64,000 bases of DNA from Branchinecta lynchi (GCA_023053575.1 JAKZAP010000001.1:28476533-28540532); one strand, 5' to 3'. Shown: positions 1 through 12,031, counted from the stretch's first letter. The notes: generated by a model from the sequence alone, not told the origin. Program-made: numbers and translations.

Positions 1-257
1 GATAATTATGCGGGAACAGCCGTAATAACTACACCTCGTCATTGCTTCTCCTTCCAACCCAAACTTGTGTTGAGAAATCTGAGAGAAATCTGTTTTCGGA
101 AATCTGATTCAGGCTGCATACATAAGCCTTCCCTACACGTCAGTAATCATCTTGGATAAGGAATGAAGTCTCGCTTACGCAATTGAATCCTAGTCCGGTG
201 TGCTACGAATCTCAAGTGACTTCTAGCAGCTGGGAGAAAAAGTTAATATGTCAACGC

Positions 258-830
258 CAGGGCAGGATATGGAAGTGATTTTGAGGCTAAATACTTCAAA
301 AACGTATTTGAGAATCCCCGAGATGTATTCGAGAACCCCTCATATGTTTTTGTGAAATCGGTGTTTGTATTCGCGAACTGATGACAAGTCTTCGAGATTT
401 TTTCAAGTCTTCCAGAAACTTCTTTTATCGTCGAGAAAAGATTAAAAGTATTCGACAGTTTTTTAGAAGTACTTGACATTTAAACTGAAATTAAATTGAA
501 AATGACATAAATATATTTGAGAATGACAAAAATTGTCTTCGAGGATTTTTAATTTTTCAGAATCAATTCCGGAAAATTGTGTCTTCGAGAACCCGAAAAA
601 TGTGTTCTAGAATGCGCAAAAATTATTCGAAAATCTCAAAACGTATTCGAAAATCAAAACTGTATCCGACATTAAGAATTTTCTGAATTAGTTATGGGAA
701 AGTGCGTCTCGAGAATGCGTAAAATATATCCGAAAATCATAAAATGTGTTCGAAAATACAGGAAATGGCTTCGATAATGCAAAATATGTACCAAGAGTCA
801 AGATGTGCATGTTTGAGTTTTTTTATTTTT
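258..830 (+). repeat. F-family repeat (TTCGAGAA-rich)
   Basis: Collinear with the reverse complement of 6400-6935, sharing TTTGAGGCTAAA, TCTTCGAGATTTTTT, TTGACATTTAAA and AATCAATTCCGG. It consists of loosely repeated GTATTCGAGAA words. Confidence 0.75.
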
Positions 831-862
831 AGTGGATTGTTCCATAGAAACAATCCACTATT
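829..862. repeat. Short hairpin
   Basis: AGTGGATTGTT and AACAATCCACT separated by a short loop. Confidence 0.7.
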
Positions 863-889
863 GCGAGCGCTGTAGCAGCTTTCAGCTTA

Positions 890-1600
890 CGGTTTTTGGT
901 TACACTTGGTGTAACCTAGTGGGTATTGGGGTCTAGTTGTGCCTTCTGGGGGTTCCACCCCCAACCCCAACCAGGTTCAGGGGCAAATGGGTCCAGATTG
1001 CCCAGCGAATAATGTGCATAGCTTGACCAGAACTGGACATAGGACAATATAATTCCGTGCACATGTAGATCGTAGGACTGGGAAACTGCTTTAAAAGTTG
1101 CACCTCCCCCACCCACCCCGTTCATTGGCAACTGGGCCCAGATTTCACAGGAGTAAAGTTCGTTACCCATGACAGGAATCAACAGGTGTCGACTTGAAAC
1201 TTGGTGGTAGGTTTGTGATCATTGCGGTCTCTTTTTCCTTTTTGCGGGTTCCAAACTCCACCCCCACTTGGTTCAGGGGCAATTGGGTCCAGATTGCCCA
1301 TTTTTTAATGTTTTTAACTTGACAATAACTGTAGGTATAAGGTGATGAAATTCATTTGTGCTTTTGGACCATAGGGGTTGGGGATATATATGTGGAGTTG
1401 AACCACCCCCCACCCTCCACGTTCATGGACAAGTTGGCCCAAATTGCCCAAGAATTTTTTTTTTTACCCGTGACCCGTGACCGATTCAATACGCATTTTG
1501 ATGGATCCCGACCCCTCCCTCTCCCGTTCATCAGCAGCTGGGCCCAGATTCCCATGAGTTAAATTCGTTTATGACAGGTCTCAAGTTCAACTCTTGTATA
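890..1600. repeat. Imperfect tandem repeat (~290-bp period)
   Basis: GGTTCAGGGGCAA-TGGGTCCA recurs at ~976 and ~1274. Blocks like GTTCATTGGCAACTGGGCCC recur at ~1120, ~1420 and ~1527. ORFs here overlap on both strands and look spurious. Confidence 0.6.
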
Positions 1601-2038
1601 TTTGGAGAGATATATCTACGGATGGGGATTTTGGTTTAACAGCAACAAATAAGACGACACGACCTACTTTAAACTTTAATGAATATTTGGAAACTGGACT
1701 GCTTTGTCATATGATCAATAATATGCCGTTCTTAATGAATTGTGAATTGTAGAAAGAGAGGTTTAAAGTGTGGGACTGGCTGGCAGACCATTGTTGGAAC
1801 TCAAGCTATTCGTGCAAGATCTTCAGTATTTCTTTGGATTTAGTGAGATGATTACACGTTAGGTTATTTCAATAATTGTTTGGTTCTTGGGGATGTGAAA
1901 TGTCTTGGTTCTAAAGCCATTTGTATATAAAATGTGATAAACATTTTACTTTCACACTTTCAGTTCCCGGAGCGTGTGTCTTCCAGAATGACTCAAATGA
2001 CTTCAAGAATGCCAAATTGTATTCGAGATGTTGTTTTC

Positions 2039-3042
2039 GGGATCCCAAAACGTAAGTGGAGGGATACCTATGACATCGTAAAAATGTTCGTCTGTCCGTC
2101 TGTCTGTGAGCAGGATAACTCTCGAAAGGAATGAGATATTTTGACTAAACTTGGTGTGATGATTCATTGGGTCAAGGGTAAGGTCAAAATTAAAGGACAC
2201 ACAAAATATTTTTAAACAGCTAATGTGATAGTCGATTATGGGGTAAGAAGGCATGTTGAGCACCATAGTGAAAACCATTTTCTTGCTGGACACGTAGTTC
2301 GTCCGGAATCCCGCAAAAATCGGAAAGTTGGTTAAAAGTAAAAGATTTATTTGAAGTTGATTAAATGCTTGATTTAGGAGTAAGTTGACATGCTGAACAC
2401 GAAGGTAAGAACTATTTTCTCGCCGAACAAGTAGTTCGTCCGGAATCTGGCGAAAACCGGAAAGTTGGTTATAACAGTAAAAGTTCGTTCAAAGTTGATT
2501 CAAAGAAAATTAGGGGTAAAAGACCTGTTGACCACGATGGTGAAAATCATTTTATCGCCGGACAACTAGTTAGTCCGGAATCCGGCAAAACCGGAAAATT
2601 CGTTAAAAGCAAAAGTTCGATTAGATGACAGATTAAGGTGTAGAAAAGAGGCTGAGTCTGTATATGACAATCATTTTTTACCCGGATATATACTTAGTCC
2701 GGAATCCGGTTGTAACCGGAATTTTTTTTTTAAGTCAAAGCTTTATTTAAAGTTGATTGGACGCTCTTTGTAGGGGTAAGTAGATACGCTGGATTCGCTT
2801 CTGAATTTTATTTTTTTGTTGGAGTAGTAGTTCGCTTGGAATTTGGGGAAACCAGAAACTTGACAGAAGTACAGAAAGTCTCGGCCAGTACCTTCAAAAT
2901 AGGTATGGCTTATAGAGGCATATCTGAACTTGGTTTTCTCTGATAATTAGCCTGACGAAGACTGGATCTGGTGAAAACAAGACCCAATTGCCTGAATCAA
3001 TTATTAGATTTCTGGGATCCCATCGACACCTTTGGTCTTGTT
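2039..3042 (+). repeat. A-family element
   Basis: Starts GGGATCCCAAAACGTAAGTG and ends at GGGATCCCATCGACACCTTT then GGTCTTGTT. Near the start is a GTCCGTCTGTCTGT block and GATAACTCTCGAAAGG. The interior has repeated ~140-bp units around AGTAGTTCGTCCGGAATC. No protein is recognised. Confidence 0.8.
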
Positions 3043-3139
3043 ATCTATTGATAGTTTTAAATACTTGACAATCTTTATGGGATCCCTTTTGATCACTCCA
3101 TGCAGGCTGGAATCTCGTTGCTAAGAATGCTCAACGAAC

Positions 3140-3400
3140 AAATCTACTCCTTTAGCCAAGCTGACTGGGAAACGTATATTCAAATAACGCATAAAACGGA
3201 CATGCCATCAACGATGCTATGGCAGTGATATTACGGCTCTTCTTGGCAAGAGTCCTTTTCAGGCTGTCGAACTACAGGGACAACGCTGGCGAAGGAATGA
3301 ACTTTCAATAAATAATTGCAGGCTCGCCATGAAGGGCCAAAATATCGCTGCCAAAGCATCATAGATGACGTATCTGTTGTATAAATTGTTTGAGTGTATG
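3140..3400 (-). repeat. L-family copy 1 (decayed, inverted halves)
   Basis: On the minus strand at ~3221-3266: CAGC, CTGAAAA, GGACTCTT, GCCAAG, AAGAGCC, GTAA, TATC, ACTG. Two core positions are mutated, but helix II keeps a compensatory CUC/GAG for CCC/GGG. A plus-strand fragment of the family tail follows at ~3339-3395. Confidence 0.55.
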
Positions 3401-3635
3401 CTCAACGAAACCTTATTTTCCTGAAAGAAGAATCCAAGATATCGTGAACCATGTACGTTATGAACAGGTGATCGGATTCCAGTGAGACTTGAAGGGTAAT
3501 GGGCATTATGCTGTAGAACTCTTGTGCCATGCAAAACATCGAACGGATCAGGCGACTATTTGGGAGTTGCAAGAGGGAGGTATCGGAAATCTGTAGCTCG
3601 CTGAGAGTACCCCGAAGGTTGTTTGCAACGATTCT

Positions 3636-3804
3636 AGGACAATTGGTCACAGGACGATTCGTCACAGGACAATTCGTCACAGGACAATTCGTTACATGAC
3701 AATTCGTCACACGGACAGTTAGTCACAGGGACAACCCGTCACATGACAATTGGTCACACGGACTATTCGCCACAGGACAATTCGTCACTAGGACAGTTTG
3801 TCAT
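3636..3804 (+). repeat. 17-bp minisatellite (GGACAATTCGTCACA)n
   Basis: About ten degenerate copies. An inverted, shorter array lies at 4594-4670. Confidence 0.85.
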
Positions 3805-4123
3805 ATTTTAGAAAGTTTGCTATTACAATGGTAGTTTGGACAAAATAAAAAAAGTGCCACCCCTTCACAAGAGGTTGTTTGAATCAATATTTGAATCATT
3901 ATTTTTAATCCTGGCTCTTATCTCCGATATTTAATCATCAGTCTTAGTGGTATATATTACCTGCAACACGTAGCCTACCTCAGTTTAAAAAGAAATTAAA
4001 AGATTATTTTCTGGGGCATAAATGTTGAATTTTATCATGGGTGGTAGGGTGGTTATAGGAGGAAGGGTGGGATAGGGAGGCAAGGGTGGGCAGGGGTGTA
4101 AGGTGAGAGAGACTGGATTTTTT

Positions 4124-4290
4124 GTGTTTATTTTTATATATATAGATAAGAAGCTATGTGGAAGTTCGCGCGAATGCAAACCCCCATAGGTTTTTTCTCC
4201 AGCGCGATAGTGTTGTTTTTTATTTCTTGATTTTTGAATGTTGAAAATAAAAAACTTGAACTTGAACTTTAACCTTGAACTTGAACAGTA
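4124..4290 (+). mobile_element. Probable LINE 3' end with (TTGAAC)n tail
   Basis: TTGAATGTTGAAAATAAAAA followed by CTTGAACTTGAACTTTAACC. A simple-repeat tail typical of non-LTR elements. Confidence 0.4.
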
Positions 4291-4593
4291 TTTGCATTGT
4301 GGTATGTAGAGGCAAATATTTTGTCCTCAACCGGAGCAGGGCAAAACAAAAATGAATATTGGGGGATTTGTTGCTGGGTGCCCGAACCCGCCCAAAGAGT
4401 GGAAGTACGAAGACTAACCTGCGACTGAAAACCATATATTGGTCTAGTCAGACTGACGCACTCGAATATATGCTGGAAATTGCTCATAAATACATGTTTT
4501 AATGTAGTATATAGCCATACTATTTTATTGTAACCGACTATTTCTTAACATACAGCTTAAAAACGACATCCGAACTTGAAATAAGGCTCTCTG

Positions 4594-4670
4594 TGACGAA
4601 ATGTCCATACGACAAATTGTCCTAATGACGAACTGTCCTATGACGAATTGTCCTCTGACGAATTGACCGG
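4594..4670 (-). repeat. Inverted short array of the same minisatellite
   Basis: GACGAATTGTCCTCTGACGA-type copies, the reverse complement of the 3636-3804 array. The two could be arms of one ~1-kb foldback unit. Confidence 0.75.
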
Positions 4671-4716
4671 ACTCCGTTTTCGGGACAGTCACAAGTCTCA
4701 CGTGTAACATTCGCAA

Positions 4717-4830
4717 ATTCGGACCGGATCTGGGAGCTTTGGTGGGGAGTTGGAGCGGGGTTTCTGCATATCTTGTGATATCCATAACAGTCGAACGCGT
4801 GATCCAATTCGGATCGAGCTTAATAGTTGG
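4717..4830 (+). repeat. B-family fragment
   Basis: CGGACCGGATCTGGGAGCTT followed by GGTGGGGAGTTGGAG matches the interior of B elements. Confidence 0.5.
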
Positions 4831-5613
4831 CGAGAACACACGTCCTACTTATTCCATTTATATGCCTGGACCGTATGTGACCCTTCACTGAAATATACGT
4901 TAACTACCTTTACAAGTACCAAATGGGCTATCAGCTCCTGTTGGTGTGACATTTTTATCGCATAAATACTTCTACAGGAGGGTTTACCGACCTCGAGTTA
5001 CACGACCTCAAATAGGCCTCAATAACATTAACAGGACATTCCCGTATAATCCTTCCTAGATCCTGAGTAAGTAAGATTTTGCTTTTTGACAGTTAGAGCT
5101 GAGTTTGGACTGAACACAAATTTTTAGACGTCAGCAACCCCTCCTGTCAGACGAGAATGCCAAGCTGATGCTGAGCCGAAGCAGAAAACCAAACTAAGCA
5201 GAACATTCAAATCTTCGTTGTCAAAACTTTGCTCTTTGGTTGTTCAAGAAGTTAGATCAATCCGTAGCGCCTATGGGCGCATCGTCCACAACCGGGGGCG
5301 CTATAATCGTAATAGCTTTTGGAAATTTTTACAGAACCTTTTGCACTCCTTCTATACTATTTCGTTCTGGCGTCACTCATCTTCTACGAGAAGGAGATTA
5401 AGAAGATGAGATCGTGTTATTTGAAAAATGCAAAGCACCTACTCCACCTGTCGAAATTATGTCATAACCATACATTGACGGAGAAATTCAAAATTCAAGA
5501 TGCATGTGTTACCCTTTTAAGTGTTTCCTTATCGCTTTAAAAAATTATGGACAACAGGGCCCAACCAGCGCATGACGTCGTCCACTGCTTCCTGACCGAA
5601 GATTGAAAATTAA

Positions 5614-5710
5614 GTGTCTTTTTCTGTGTGTTTATGTGTTTTGTTTATTTTCTTCATCAACTCCGCCTTTTTCAAAATTGTGGCTCATAAATAAATTACT
5701 TACTTACTTA
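5614..5710 (+). mobile_element. Retroposon 3' end with (ACTT)n tail
   Basis: Shares GTGTTTTGTTTATTTTCTT, ACTCCGCC and CATAAATAAATTACTTACTT with 32550-32642. Confidence 0.55.
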
Positions 5711-6088
5711 AGCCGCGTTGATTCACCTTCCCAGCCAACAAAAATTATTTCTTTGCTATTCTTCGTTGAACTGGGAACGTTTGATTCACTAGGGTTTACT
5801 AGGAATTTGACATAAAGATGACTTTTAATGAAAGAGAAGATTTGTCATTCGTACCGTAGGCAGCAACTAGACCTACGTTTCCTGGGCAGCGTGAAGGGTT
5901 GCAGCAACCTTTGTTCGACTTCGCCGACTAAAGTGTTGCGAGAGCAACGCTTTGGTTTTGTTTCTTTGCTAACGGCTGAATTTGTCAGCCCATCGAGGTG
6001 TCCTAAATGATATGTTCCAGTCCATGATCCTTTAACTGGCGTAAGTTACGCGGCTTTAACGAACGCGGCTCAATTGGCCTTATTACAG

Positions 6089-6357
6089 TTCATCGCTCCA
6101 AGTGGACTAGTTTCTGTTAGTCCCCCATTGCCTCATAACCATCACTTCTTTAGACATAGTAAAAAGTCGAATCCATAAGGTAGTGCGTCACTTTCACTTT
6201 CTGCTGCTGAAACATATGCAAAACCTCCATTACCTGGGACACAGATGACAGGTTTTCCACTCACTAACCTGTGGATCTATTTTACAATGTCTGATCCAAG
6301 TGCTGACAGCGAGGCATAGGGGATTAACAGAAACTAGTCCGCTTGGAAGCGCTGAAC
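6089..6357. repeat. Foldback pair, ~45-bp arms
   Basis: GACTAGTTTCTGTTAGTCCC at ~6106 and its reverse complement in GATTAACAGAAACTAGTCC at ~6322, with matching flanks. Confidence 0.7.
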
Positions 6358-6399
6358 AGGAATATGGCTAATTTACTTTCTGCGTCTGGCTTCTCAGCC

Positions 6400-6935
6400 T
6401 GTGTGGATTCGTCGAAAACGAGTCTTTTTTAGGAATGTAAAATTTGAAATAAAAAAAAATATTCTCGAATACTTGTTTGTAATTTTTGTGATTATCGAAT
6501 ACATTTTTCGTATTGTCGAAGAAATTTGTCGCATTCTCGAAGGCGCACTTTCACGGGACTCATTCAGAAAATTCGTAATTTCGAATACATTTTGCAAATT
6601 CTCTAATACTTTTTTCGTGTACTCGAAGATATAATTGGCCGGAATTGATTTTGAAAAATAAAAAATCTTGAATATGTTTATGTCATTCTCGAGTACCTAG
6701 TTTTACTTTAAATGTCAAACACTATAAAAAAAATTCTCGAATACTTCTTATTTTTTTATCAAATACTTTTTGGAGTTTCTCAAAGACTTGAAAAAAAATC
6801 TCGAAGACTTTTCATCAATTCTCGGACACAAACAACAATTTCTCTAAGACATCTGAGGGATTCTAGAAGACATTTTCGATGTCTTTAGCCTCAAATCCAT
6901 TCCATATCAGTATCTCGCCTTTGCTCCGGTAATCC
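6400..6935 (-). repeat. F-family repeat, inverted copy
   Basis: Inverted counterpart of 258-830, with enough divergence that this is not a recent palindrome. Confidence 0.75.
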
Positions 6936-7253
6936 TTTCAGAGCCGGGAGAGACTATGGTCGCTCCCGGCCTGAATACCAGACAAGCTGGTACAGTACAT
7001 ACTTAATTCCTATGAAACTTGGCAGATTTTGAACGAAATTGTACGTCACACCAACTGATGTGTAGTCGTCAGTCTTGCTTAAGAAACTAGAAGCTCCGGT
7101 GTTTCCAGGCAATACAAATGGTTTAATTCACAGTATCTAAACTGCATAAAAGTAGCTTTAGATGTGTTTATGTTTCAAGCGGTAAGTTATACGATTTGTA
7201 GACAATTTCTAGCTGAAAAGGTTGATACACCCATGTTTTTTACAACTATGACT

Positions 7254-7690
7254 AGCTTTTATCGCACTTGAGCCTTCGACTAAATTGCATATACCGAACT
7301 CTTTTCCAGAGGTCGGTCTGCTGATCGGGAGTTAGGGTACTTCCAGATGAGATAGGACAATGAAACTTGCCCGGCATATTAATAAAATAATAATGTGTCA
7401 TTCGCGCAAATAACACATGACACAGTTCTATGAATAGACGTTTCATATATACGTACAACTTCTGAATATCGTTTAAATTAACAAGAATAAAAATATTGGG
7501 TGAAGTAGGGTTCAAAAGATTTCAGATAATGATCAGTCGAGTTTGTTGATGGTCTTAACAGTCTCTGGGACCTGACTAGATTGACTTTGAAATTACCCCT
7601 TCCAAGATTCGGCCATCCAAGGGGAAGTTGACGGAGGGGGAATCCCCAATCCTTTGGCATGTTTAATGAGGGTAGTAGGTCATGTACCTG
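7254..7690 (+). repeat. B-family 5' fragment
   Basis: Carries the decayed CGCACTTG hairpin, GAGTTAGGGTACTTCCAGAT and a later GGAATCCCC block. Confidence 0.6.
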
Positions 7691-7830
7691 TAATTTGGAA
7701 TCAATAATTTTAATCATTTAGTCCTGCATTTTTTTGTATTTTTTCATTGTCTATACTGTGCTTCCAGGTCTTTTGGATGACTGAGCTATAATTATTATCC
7801 TCTACATTTTTATCATCATTTCTTAGAGGT

Positions 7831-8739
7831 AACAAGACCAAAGGTTTCAATGGGATCCCCAAAATTCAATATGTGATCCAGACAGTTAAATATTTTTCTT
7901 TTTAAAATTTAGAAACAGATCGAGGATTATAATGGGGGTTGAAACACCTTCGAAACTTAAAAAATAGTCGTTTTTTGCACATTTTCGAAAGACAGTACAT
8001 TAACCGGTAGATCTGAGAATACCATGTTCAGATATGGATTCAGCATGTGTGTTTACCCTTCTAAGTCATCTCTGTTTTGACGTAACCGATCGAAACTTCC
8101 TGCCTTACTTCTGCTAATTTTCCGGTTTCGGCGGAATTCCAGAACTCCTTGCTCTATATATCTATAACTTTATATCCGGATAGAAAAGAATTATCATAAT
8201 TGGATTCAGCTTTTCTTCTTACCCCGAAATTGAACGATCGACTACAAATTCAACTTTTGCTTTTAACAAATTTTCCGGTTTAGACCGGATTCCGGGCTAA
8301 CTACTTGTCCGGCAAGAAAATAATTTTCATATTCGTTTTCAGCATGTTTACTTACCCCTTGATGGAACATATAATCAGCTTCAAACAAAACTTTGACTTT
8401 TAACAAAGTTTCCGGTTTTGACCGGGTTCCGGGCGAACTACTTGTCTGGCGAGAAAATGGTTTGCATATTCGGTTTCAGCATGTCTTCTTACCTCTTAGT
8501 CTACAATCTCATTAGCTGTTTAAAATATTTTGTTAGCCTCTTAATTTGAACCCCCTCCCCCACCCCTAAATGTAGGGCTAAATACCCCATCTACGAACTC
8601 AATCTTTCTCTTGACCCAAAGAATCCTCCACCAAGTTTCATCAAAATGTCTAATTCCTTTCGAGAGTTATCGTGCTCACAAACAGACGGACAACTTTTGC
8701 GAGGTCATAGGTATCCCTCCACTTCCGTTTTGGGATTCC
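7831..8739 (-). repeat. A-family element
   Basis: Reverse-orientation copy, running from AACAAGACCAAAGGTTTC to CCACTTCCGTTTTGGGATTC. It keeps the order of internal subunits. Confidence 0.8.
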
Positions 8740-8745
8740 AATAAT

Positions 8746-9539
8746 AAGCAAATAGATTTAAGATTAGTTGGAAGTAGGCCAGAAGCTTGTCGTGAGTCCA
8801 CGGATACAAGTTTAAAGGACGAGGGAGAAAAACAGCAAGCAGTGTGAGAGTAGTGTGAGAGTCACGACCCCCATTTTTTAAAAGACTCGAGAGGATAGAT
8901 CAAGGAGCTAACGTCATGGTTTTTTAAGGATTTTTTTTTTTTTTAGTGATACCTTGATTTCACAAAGCACATAACTTATTGAGGCAATGAAACAACTTAC
9001 AATTTACTCGCACAAAAAGCCAGAGGCTAAGAAATCAAAGGGGTCGATGGAATCCCAAAAAATAATATTTGATCGTTCACACTTATCTCGATCATTATGT
9101 CAACTCGAGGCACTCAGACATCAGAAGCACAAAATCTCACTCTGATTGCCCCACATCGGACACAAATAGGAACCATTAGGTCCTAATGCATTCTCCAAGT
9201 ACTTCATCTGTTTTTTAGTGGCAAACAATCAGCCCGACAACTAATTACTATCCTTAATGCCAGGAAAAAGCTAACAAATGTTTAATAGATAAGAATGGAT
9301 TATTTAAAATGACGAGAAGCAACGATTTTAAAGATATAAGAAATGTTGGGAGCTCCTCAAGTTAGCTTTTGAACACCGGAAATGTTTCGTTTGATGAAGA
9401 TGCTGTGTTTATAGTGAAAATAAACTGTTGAGTAAATTTTACATTACAGCTGTTGACTTGTGCTAGTGTGTTTGTGTGTATGTAAGTTTGTATGTTTTTG
9501 TTGCATGATGGACTGATGGCTTTAGTGTGCAAATATATC
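8746..9539. other. No gene seen; short A-family end only
   Basis: Apart from a scrap of an A-family end at ~9035-9075 (TCGATGGAATCCCAAAA), I see no gene, RNA or structured repeat. Confidence 0.5.
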
Positions 9540-9690
9540 ATTCACTCAACATTTCATTCATTCATCAAACGGACACCCTCACTATTCGTAATCCCAGAAG
9601 AACCCCTAATCTCAGCAATATGATGCTCTGATATATGTTTACAAAAAAAAGCCCGAGGGCCATGGCAAAACAACAACACAAGAAGATAAA
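9540..9690 (-). mobile_element. LINE 3' end fragment
   Basis: AAAAGCCCGAGGGCCATGGC and the ATTCATTCATTCATC stretch resemble the other two ATTC-tailed ends, in reverse orientation and rearranged. Confidence 0.35.
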
Positions 9691-10025
9691 TGTTCACGAA
9701 ATTCTCACTAGGCCTAACTAAACCTTTCTCGATGCTTCATCGAAAGCTTAAAGTTCAATGGGCAGATCAAACTACCCCAATCCCACTCTGTAACAACCTA
9801 GGAACAATGCTTACCCCCTAGAACAGCAGCTTTTTCAACAGTTTGATCTCTGTGATATTCAAAGCGTAATTTTTTGGGCCATGGTACATGCTCAATTTAC
9901 TAGCTTGGACGAAGATAAAATTAATGTTTCTTAAAATACTTAGTAGATCTTTATTTTATGTATAAATCAGCTTGTATAATTCAGATTGAATACGTTATTT
10001 GTTTTTGAATGATTTTTGTAGCTAT

Positions 10026-10031
10026 TTTATT
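10026..10031 (-). promoter_or_regulatory. Candidate polyadenylation signal AATAAA
   Basis: On the minus strand AATAAA occurs about 133 nt after the proposed TGA at 10164, in an A/T-rich 3' flank. This is a plausible end for the depolymerase-like transcript. Such hexamers are common by chance in AT-rich DNA. Confidence 0.35.
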
Positions 10032-10163
10032 TTGTATAAGCTTATTGCATATTCTGGTACGTTTTATAAAGCAAGTTAATCAAGCTTCATAACACTATTC
10101 CACAAAGAAAAACTTTTAATATGCACTTTAAGCCATGGAACTTCTGATGAAACACTAGAACAA

Positions 10164-10201
10164 TCAGCTAAACTGCATCTGCGGCTTGACTTTGGTGACA
10201 T
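10164..10201 (-). CDS. PHA/PHB depolymerase-like gene, probable last exon
   Basis: A short candidate terminal exon. After acceptor ctatatttgag come AT (completing His with the preceding C) and 11 codons, VTKVKPQMQFS, then TGA. The family normally reads Y-TK-GPQM soon after GCWDWW, so TK--PQM in the right phase, strand and place, 1.03 kb downstream, is good evidence. It stops three residues after QM, while relatives usually continue for about 15-25 residues, so this C-terminus is unusually short or the exon is decayed. The acceptor has a weak pyrimidine tract. The alternative is that the true last exon lies elsewhere between 1 and 11230 or outside the window. Confidence 0.55.
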
Positions 10202-10576
10202 CTCAAATATAGCCTTTTCTATCAAGGATTGCTGGGAGTTTTTGAATTTCCTGCCATGACATCCCAGCTCCTAAGATTTAGATCGCCGAAATGCCAGAGA
10301 GGTAAAGACAAGAGATAACAAGAAAACGGCCGATTTTCGTAGCGCCTTCTAAAGGAAGTCGGAAATGTTTATTTGTGAAGCATTTAATACAAAGTAAAGC
10401 ATTAGAAGTGTCCATTGTGCTTTAAGGAATCTTCCTAACAGGCGAACTCCCGTAAAACATTCATCCTTTATTACTTTAACTATAGCACTCAAAGAAGTTC
10501 ATCGGTTTGCCAAACTGAAGCCGCAAAAGCAGCGTAGAATCCAGCTTTGGTACTTGGCATTGAGACCTTAAGTAAG

Positions 10577-10835
10577 GGGATCGACTGAAAAGAGGCACAG
10601 CATGACACGACTTAGTGTAGGAGGCACGAGTACTAAAAAGAGGCACGAAAACTAAAGGGGCATTTTCAGGATTCAGACTGAGGGACAGGGACAATGTTCT
10701 AGAGTGCCTTGTTTTAGGCTCTGGAATTATGAACTCCCACTTAGTTGTCTACTTTTACTAATTACTAATCTCTTTTTATTGGCCGTGCCTCTTGCGCCTT
10801 ACCGTGCCGTGCCGTGCCTCTTTTTAGTCGATCTC
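10577..10835. mobile_element. C-family element (259 bp), 9-bp duplication
   Basis: Ends GGGATCGACTGAAAAGAGGC and GCCTCTTTTTAGTCGATCTC. Flanks TTAAGTAAG and TTAGGTAAG differ at one of nine positions. It sits in the 1-kb last intron. Confidence 0.8.
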
Positions 10836-11230
10836 TTAGGTAAGGACAAATATTTACGAGGCTTTGCGGCATTATGCAAATTTCTTACCTCTCCGGGCCT
10901 TACTACAAGACTGTACTCTAAAGATTTTGATGAATAGTTCGTTAGCCTGAAGAACGAGACTACAGGATAATTGACTGACAGTTTTTGTTTGCTCGAGTTT
11001 ATAACAAAAGCCGAGCACACAGTGACAATCTTAGGAGACGTTTTCACGTGGATGGCTCTGGTCCCCTCGATCTCGACGGACATTTTCGCATGGATGCCGT
11101 TGATTTTTTTTTTTTTTCATTTTCGCGTGTATTGATGAACAGGTGAATGGACCATCCAGCTCGATGGATGCCTCCCAGTCAACACCGCTCCGAGGGCAGC
11201 GTTGAGCTGTACTTAATTGTTAACACTTAC

Positions 11231-11388
11231 GGTATAGATTGGTTGTGTAACTCCACCAATCCCAGCAGCCTTGTGGATTTCCTAGAAGAAGTTCGGGCAC
11301 AACTTGAGGGAAGAGCATGATGATGTTGTTCAACTCCGCTACTTCCAGCAGGCCTGTCTTACGGGCGTAGGTGTCTCCAATATGGTAT
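11231..11388 (-). CDS. PHA/PHB depolymerase-like gene, fourth visible exon (GCWDWW)
   Basis: An acceptor with a T10 tract (gatgttttttttttag) precedes 1 nt, 52 codons and 1 nt, then donor GTAAGTG. The peptide contains YHIGDTYARKTGLLEVAE, NNIIMLFPQVVPELLLG and NPQGCWDWWSYTTNLY. These match the family blocks IGD-Y-R-TG, NNIIVLYPQ and NP-GCWDWWGYTG. The usual Trp of the GYNEWA block is Val here, and GYTG is SYTT, so substrate contacts may differ from bacterial and fungal enzymes. AG from the previous exon plus the first A gives Arg. The final C needs two more bases, supplied by AT at 10201. Confidence 0.9.
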
Positions 11389-11519
11389 CTAAAAAAAAAA
11401 CATCTTGTCTCAGAAGATCTCTGATAAAGCTTCCCAAAAACATCAATGACGGTATGCCTAGAGTTCATATAGTTGTTAGTCTAATGAGACCGTCGGTTTA
11501 CATGCTCAGTCCAACTTTA

Positions 11520-11730
11520 AACTTTATTTTCCCACCGGACAAGTAGTTCGACCGGAATCCGGCAAAGAACAACATTTTGATAGAATTAAAAGTTTATTCT
11601 AAGTTGACTAGAACTTCGATATAGGGCTACGAACACATACTGAGTCGAAATCTGAACTTTCTTTCCACATCGGACAAGTATATTTACCTGAATCCGGCGA
11701 AAACCAGAAACTCCGAGGTCGAAATAGGGT
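11520..11730 (+). repeat. A-family fragment
   Basis: About one and a half internal subunits, with GGACAAGTAGTTCGACCGGA and GAATCCGGCGAAAACC. Both ends are lost. Confidence 0.7.
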
Positions 11731-12031
11731 GCCAAATAGGATGGTGAGTCTTAGGGCGGATGCTCTTCCGGTGGGGATGCGGAGAAATTATATTGGTAGA
11801 GATAAGTGAGGTAATGGTTCTTATTTTTGTCCAATGTTTGGTATTGAAGGAGAGGACTTGGTACATTTTATATGTTATTGTGAGGAGTTGAAAGAATTAA
11901 GAAAGGAAGTGTTTGGTCGGGAGGCTTGGGAGGAAAGCGATTTGGTTTCAAGTATGGGAAGTAAGTATTCTGGTGAGATCCGAAGGCTGGGTAGATTCCT
12001 GAAGCTAGCTATGGAGAATCCCCTATCCTGA
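11725..12031 (+). pseudogene. LINE ORF2 C-terminal remnant
   Basis: The frame reads SLRADALPVGMRRNYIGRDK, a stop, then CPMFGIEGEDLVHFICYC and EELKELRKEVFGREAW. This matches the Cys-His block (C--C----E--HFL--C---R) found at the C-terminus of many LINE polyproteins. In-frame stops show it is dead. Confidence 0.6.

Noticed and set aside
258..830. Heat-shock elements (TTCnnGAA)
   Set aside because: TTCGAGAA words recur as part of the F repeat, with no promoter or gene nearby, and spacing is irregular.
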